55,617 nucleotides of DNA. It comes from Shewanella sp. UCD-KL21. GTDB lineage: Bacteria; Pseudomonadota; Gammaproteobacteria; Enterobacterales; Shewanellaceae. This document shows positions 53,060 to 55,617 of this stretch, piece after piece. Below the pieces are notes generated by a model that had not been told where the DNA came from, did not search any database, and saw only the letters and a program-made list of their open reading frames with translations. How positions within the stretch are numbered: position 1 is the stretch's first letter; every line of letters begins with the position of its first letter. The stretch covers positions 1 through 55,617 of the forward strand of contig NZ_MPHK01000025.1 in the NCBI RefSeq assembly GCF_001957135.1, in the 5' to 3' direction. The translations under genes and the position numbers were made by a program.

Positions 53060-53611
53060 ATGAAAATCACAAAACATGCAGCAGTAACTATTCACTACAG
53101 TTTAACCGATCAAGAAGGTCGTTTAATCGAAAGCTCATTTGAAGCTGAACCTATGGTTTATCTACACGGAACTGAAGGCTTAATTCCAGGCTTAGAAACT
53201 GAGCTAGAAGGTAAAGTTGTTGGTGACAAATTTGACGCGAATATTCCAACTGAACAAGCATATGGTGAATACCATGACGGCCTAAAACAAGAAGTCCCTC
53301 TTGAAGCATTTGGCGATATCGAAGACATAGTGCCAGGTATGCGTTTTATCGCTGAAACTGAAATGGGTCAACGCCCAGTTCAAGTTACTGAAGTAAAAGA
53401 TACTGTAGTGGTTGTTGATGGCAACCACCCTTTAGCAGGTCAAGCATTAAACTTCAGTGTTGAAGTGATGGATGTACGAGAAGCTACTGCTGAAGAAATT
53501 GCCCATGGTCATATTCACGCTGCTGGTGGTTGTGGCAGCGAGCACGCCCATGAAGCTTGTGATACTGACAAGCCGGGTTGTGATGGCAATGGCGGTTGTG
53601 GCTGCCACTAA
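53060..53611 (+). CDS. slyD: FKBP-type prolyl isomerase SlyD
   Basis: 183 residues. The FKBP core (1-70) is interrupted by the insert-in-flap chaperone domain (about 71-130) and closes with GNHPLAGQALNFSVEVMDV. The tail is rich in His and Cys (HGHIHAAGGCG...CGCH) and binds nickel and other metals. A cytoplasmic folding helper that also supplies nickel for hydrogenase maturation. GGAG lies five bases before the ATG. Confidence 0.96.
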   Translation: MKITKHAAVTIHYSLTDQEGRLIESSFEAEPMVYLHGTEGLIPGLETELEGKVVGDKFDANIPTEQAYGEYHDGLKQEVPLEAFGDIEDIVPGMRFIAETEMGQRPVQVTEVKDTVVVVDGNHPLAGQALNFSVEVMDVREATAEEIAHGHIHAAGGCGSEHAHEACDTDKPGCDGNGGCGCH

Positions 53612-53691
53612 AGTCTAATAAACAAATTTTGTCCTAGACATTGATTCAACAACTTAGACTGGATTAACTCAATCTAAAGATTGAATTATTA

Positions 53692-53728
53692 AATACGTTA
53701 GCCTTTTTTAGGTTGACGTATTTTTTTT
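53692..53728 (+). terminator. Terminator of slyD
   Basis: AATACGT/ACGTATT outer stem (53692-53698/53716-53722) with an inner GCCT/AGG pairing and a T8 run. Confidence 0.7.
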
Positions 53729-53899
53729 ACGTTATTATTAATCTTAGATAAATTGTCAGCGAAACTTAACCACAAGCATTGCTGAGCACAGGTTTTGATT
53801 GTTTCTCTGTGCTTTAGTAACGAGAAAGCAGCTGGTTTAAAGGTTATAGAGTTAACCTTTGTTGCTGTTTGAAAATTAATTTAAAGCGAAGGAGTGCTT

Positions 53900-54289
53900 A
53901 TGTTAATTAAACCGCTATACGAAATTTTACCTTACACCTATATGATTGTCGGCGCAGCTAGCGTACCTTTCATTGAACAACCCTATATTGTTGTTGCTTC
54001 AATATTAGTCTTTTTTTACGGCGCTCATGTCTGGAACCTACGCTCTAGAAACCGCCGAACGGACAAGAAAAGAAAACGAGTCGAGGGTTACCTACCCGAT
54101 TCAATATATGGCTTTATGCCATTCATATACATTATTTCGGCCGTAATCACCTTTCGTTTTTTCCCTCAAGATTCAGCACAGTTATTGTCGATAGGGCTTT
54201 TTACATACGGAGGCTATATATTACTGCGCCGTATCAGCTATCGATGCCATAAGCATCCCTCAAGGAACATTAAAGCTAAATTTAGATAG
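53900..54289 (+). CDS. Small membrane protein of unknown function
   Basis: 129 residues with four hydrophobic segments, two before and two after a very basic cytoplasmic-looking loop (RSRNRRTDKKRKRVEGYLPD, about 45-65). The C-terminus is also basic (RRISYRCHKHPSRNIKAKFR). I do not recognise the family. AAGGAG lies five bases before the ATG at 53900, which supports it as a real gene. It is convergent with trpR and 288 bases downstream of slyD; the context gives no function. Confidence 0.7.
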   Translation: MLIKPLYEILPYTYMIVGAASVPFIEQPYIVVASILVFFYGAHVWNLRSRNRRTDKKRKRVEGYLPDSIYGFMPFIYIISAVITFRFFPQDSAQLLSIGLFTYGGYILLRRISYRCHKHPSRNIKAKFR

Positions 54290-54307
54290 CTAGCGCGGCA
54301 TAAGTCA

Positions 54308-54586
54308 CTAGTCCAGTATCAGCTGCTGGACTTTGTCTTTTTGCGCTTGAGGCATATTTTTTAAATAGTTTGAACAGCGGGTAATGGTCGCAATGCTCAC
54401 TTGATATTCTGCAGATATTTGACGCTGACTTAGCTCACCTTGCAATAAAAGTTGAAAAACCTTTAACCTACCAGCAACTGCACTACGCTCTTCTTCTGTC
54501 ATTAATAACTGAAATAAAATGCCTAATTCATCAGAATTTGGATAGCTTAATATCTTTTCTACAACTGAATCCCAATTAGCTCGCAT
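54308..54586 (-). CDS. trpR: Trp operon repressor
   Basis: 92 residues of the all-helical TrpR family. LLMTEEERSAVAGRLKVFQLLLQGELSQRQISAEYQVSIATITRCSNYLK contains the helix-turn-helix and the tryptophan-binding Arg and Thr. It represses tryptophan synthesis genes when tryptophan is bound. None of its targets is in the window. Confidence 0.9.
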   Translation of the reverse strand: MRANWDSVVEKILSYPNSDELGILFQLLMTEEERSAVAGRLKVFQLLLQGELSQRQISAEYQVSIATITRCSNYLKNMPQAQKDKVQQLILD

Positions 54587-54790
54587 AACGCTCTCTTTTA
54601 GTAATGCCTTAACAGTACAAAGTGTAGCAATAATTCTGCGGATACAGAAATCATATCGCCATAATTAGCCTGATAATTATTGTAAAAATCAAATTTACAA
54701 TTAAACACAAAACTAGACTCGCACTTGGTTCAAATTTATGCTTAAAATGTGACAAACACCTATAAATCAATAAATAAAAAGAGACCTGTC

Positions 54791-55240
54791 ATGAAAAATA
54801 AAATATTGGCCTTAGCTGTCAGCGCATTGCTTATTCCAACTGTCAACGCACATAACTTTGAAGATGCCAATGACGCTATCGATTATCGTAAAGCTGGTTT
54901 TAGCTTGATCCGCTACCAATTTGGCGATATGGCTGCAATGATGAAAGGCAAAAAAGAGTTTGAATTAACTGTATTTCAAACTCGCGCAGCTAATTTAGCC
55001 GCATTAGCTAAAATACCTCATGAAGGTTTTATTGCAGGCTCTGATAAAGGCGATACAGAAGCTTTAGCAAAGATTTGGTCAAACAAAGCAGACTTTGATA
55101 CTAAGATGACCACATTCCAAGAAAATGCGGTTAAATTAGACTTAGCAGCCCAAACGGGTGATAAAAAGCAAATCAAGCAAGCATTTGGTAATACAGGCAA
55201 AAGCTGTAAAGGCTGCCATGACATGTACAAGAAAGACTAA
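54791..55240 (+). CDS. Cytochrome c'
   Basis: 149 residues with signal peptide MKNKILALAVSALLIPTVNA. A four-helix-bundle cytochrome c' domain carries the C-terminal haem site CKGCH (Cys139, Cys142, His143) and an N-terminal RYQFGDMAAMMKGK helix. Periplasmic; members bind nitric oxide and protect against it. The ATG at 54791 gives the clean signal peptide; an upstream start 14 codons earlier adds only polar residues. Monocistronic. Confidence 0.9.
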   Translation: MKNKILALAVSALLIPTVNAHNFEDANDAIDYRKAGFSLIRYQFGDMAAMMKGKKEFELTVFQTRAANLAALAKIPHEGFIAGSDKGDTEALAKIWSNKADFDTKMTTFQENAVKLDLAAQTGDKKQIKQAFGNTGKSCKGCHDMYKKD

Positions 55241-55321
55241 CGATAAAAGCATTGTTAAAAATTCAGCGCCTTAAATATGATCAGCAAATTTAAGGCCGCT
55301 AATAAAGCCCACTTGAAGTGT

Positions 55322-55617
55322 AATGCCGTTCGGATAAGCATTACTGTTTAAACCTAAGTGGATAGCGGCTAGGTATATAAAGCACTGAACGTGGATACGT
55401 TCGGTGCTTTCTTTTATCAGGCAAGATAAAGTGTTTTATATCGGCACGCATTTGCTTCAATTTAGCGGGCAACTTTCCATCAGGTGATAGAGCCTGCCAC
55501 CTCAATTGGGTATCTATCAGACTTATTGCTGCCGTAAAACTAATTCGAGTGGGTGCAACCTCTGCCTCTTTTGCTATCGCCACCATCTCTAAACGGACGA
55601 GATTATAAGCGGTAAGC
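55322..55617 (-). mobile_element. IS4-family insertion sequence, 3' end (runs off the window)
   Basis: The boundary is marked by TAATGCCGTTCGGATAAG at 55321-55338, which resembles the terminal inverted repeat of IS4 elements (TAATGCCG...TTAAG type). The transposase frame begins just inside it. The other end is outside the window, so target duplications cannot be checked. Confidence 0.72.
55341..55616 (-). CDS. IS4-family transposase, C-terminal part
   Basis: 92 codons are visible, starting outside the window. AYNLVRLEMVAIAKEAEVAPTR and SFTAAISLIDTQLRW match the C-terminal part of IS4-type DDE transposases; the Y-(2)-R-(3)-E signature YNLVRLEM is at the window edge, although the Lys that usually completes it appears as AKEA. 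The frame ends RYPLRFKQ, with no break in the visible part. Confidence 0.85.
   Translation of the reverse strand, partial: LTAYNLVRLEMVAIAKEAEVAPTRISFTAAISLIDTQLRWQALSPDGKLPAKLKQMRADIKHFILPDKRKHRTYPRSVLYIPSRYPLRFKQ

Noticed and set aside
52711..53095. Short open frames on both strands between the thr leader and slyD
   Set aside because: No ribosome binding site, low-complexity AT-rich translation, no similarity noticed.
1..55617. tRNA, rRNA, CRISPR arrays, phage att sites
   Set aside because: Read through for cloverleaf ends, regularly spaced repeats and conserved rRNA segments; none found by eye. A covariance-model scan would be decisive.

Overview
The window looks like chromosomal DNA of a Shewanella-type marine gammaproteobacterium. 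The signs are a moderately AT-rich base composition, the chitin/N-acetylglucosamine gene set (NagP-type transporter, NagX, the sugar-isomerase type NagB-II, a LacI-family NagR), a TapY2-like gene inside the type IV pilus cluster, and a core gene order (rpsT / murJ-ribF-ileS-lspA-fkpB-ispH / pil cluster; talB-pgi; thrABC) that I associate with that genus. This identification is inference from gene content; no marker rRNA is present.

Left edge (1-3450), accessory DNA. The 3' part of a group II intron (reverse transcriptase C-terminus, domain V, domain VI) runs in from outside the window. It is followed by two copies of a long interspersed repeat that bracket a secreted alpha/beta hydrolase. Each repeat copy carries a pair of hairpins with AUGGAU and ACGGAU loops, matching the TwoAYGGAY RNA motif and also resembling CsrA/RsmA binding sites.

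Region 3.4-20 kb, chitin-sugar regulon. nagK, nagB-II, nagA and nagX run as one minus-strand series ahead of nagP. Next come a GH20 hexosaminidase, a SapC-like protein, a tryptophan-halogenase-like flavoprotein and a TonB-dependent receptor, with a divergent LacI-family regulator (NagR). Four near-identical 18-bp palindromes (AATGACAACGCTGTCATT type) lie upstream of nagP, nagK, the hexosaminidase and the receptor, which ties the set into one regulon: outer-membrane uptake, periplasmic hydrolysis, inner-membrane transport, phosphorylation, deacetylation and deamination. A highly structured stretch ending in an intrinsic terminator lies between the hexosaminidase operator and its gene; it may be a small RNA or an attenuating leader.

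Region 20-36 kb. glnB, two tandem FimT/GspH pseudopilins, then the minus-strand minor-pilin operon pilV-pilW-pilX-pilY1-pilE-tapY2, followed by the housekeeping series murJ-ribF-ileS-lspA-fkpB-ispH. rpsT is divergent from murJ and uses a TTG start.

Region 36-47 kb. A HlyU-like ArsR regulator, an M28 lipoprotein peptidase, yaaA, an alanine-type symporter, a decayed phosphoketolase pseudogene, an OmpA-like porin, talB-pgi and a DUF3545 protein.

Region 47-55.6 kb. A hemerythrin protein, the thrABC operon with its leader peptide and attenuator, slyD, a small membrane protein, trpR, a cytochrome c', and the 3' end of an IS4-family insertion sequence running off the right edge. I found no tRNA, rRNA or CRISPR array.
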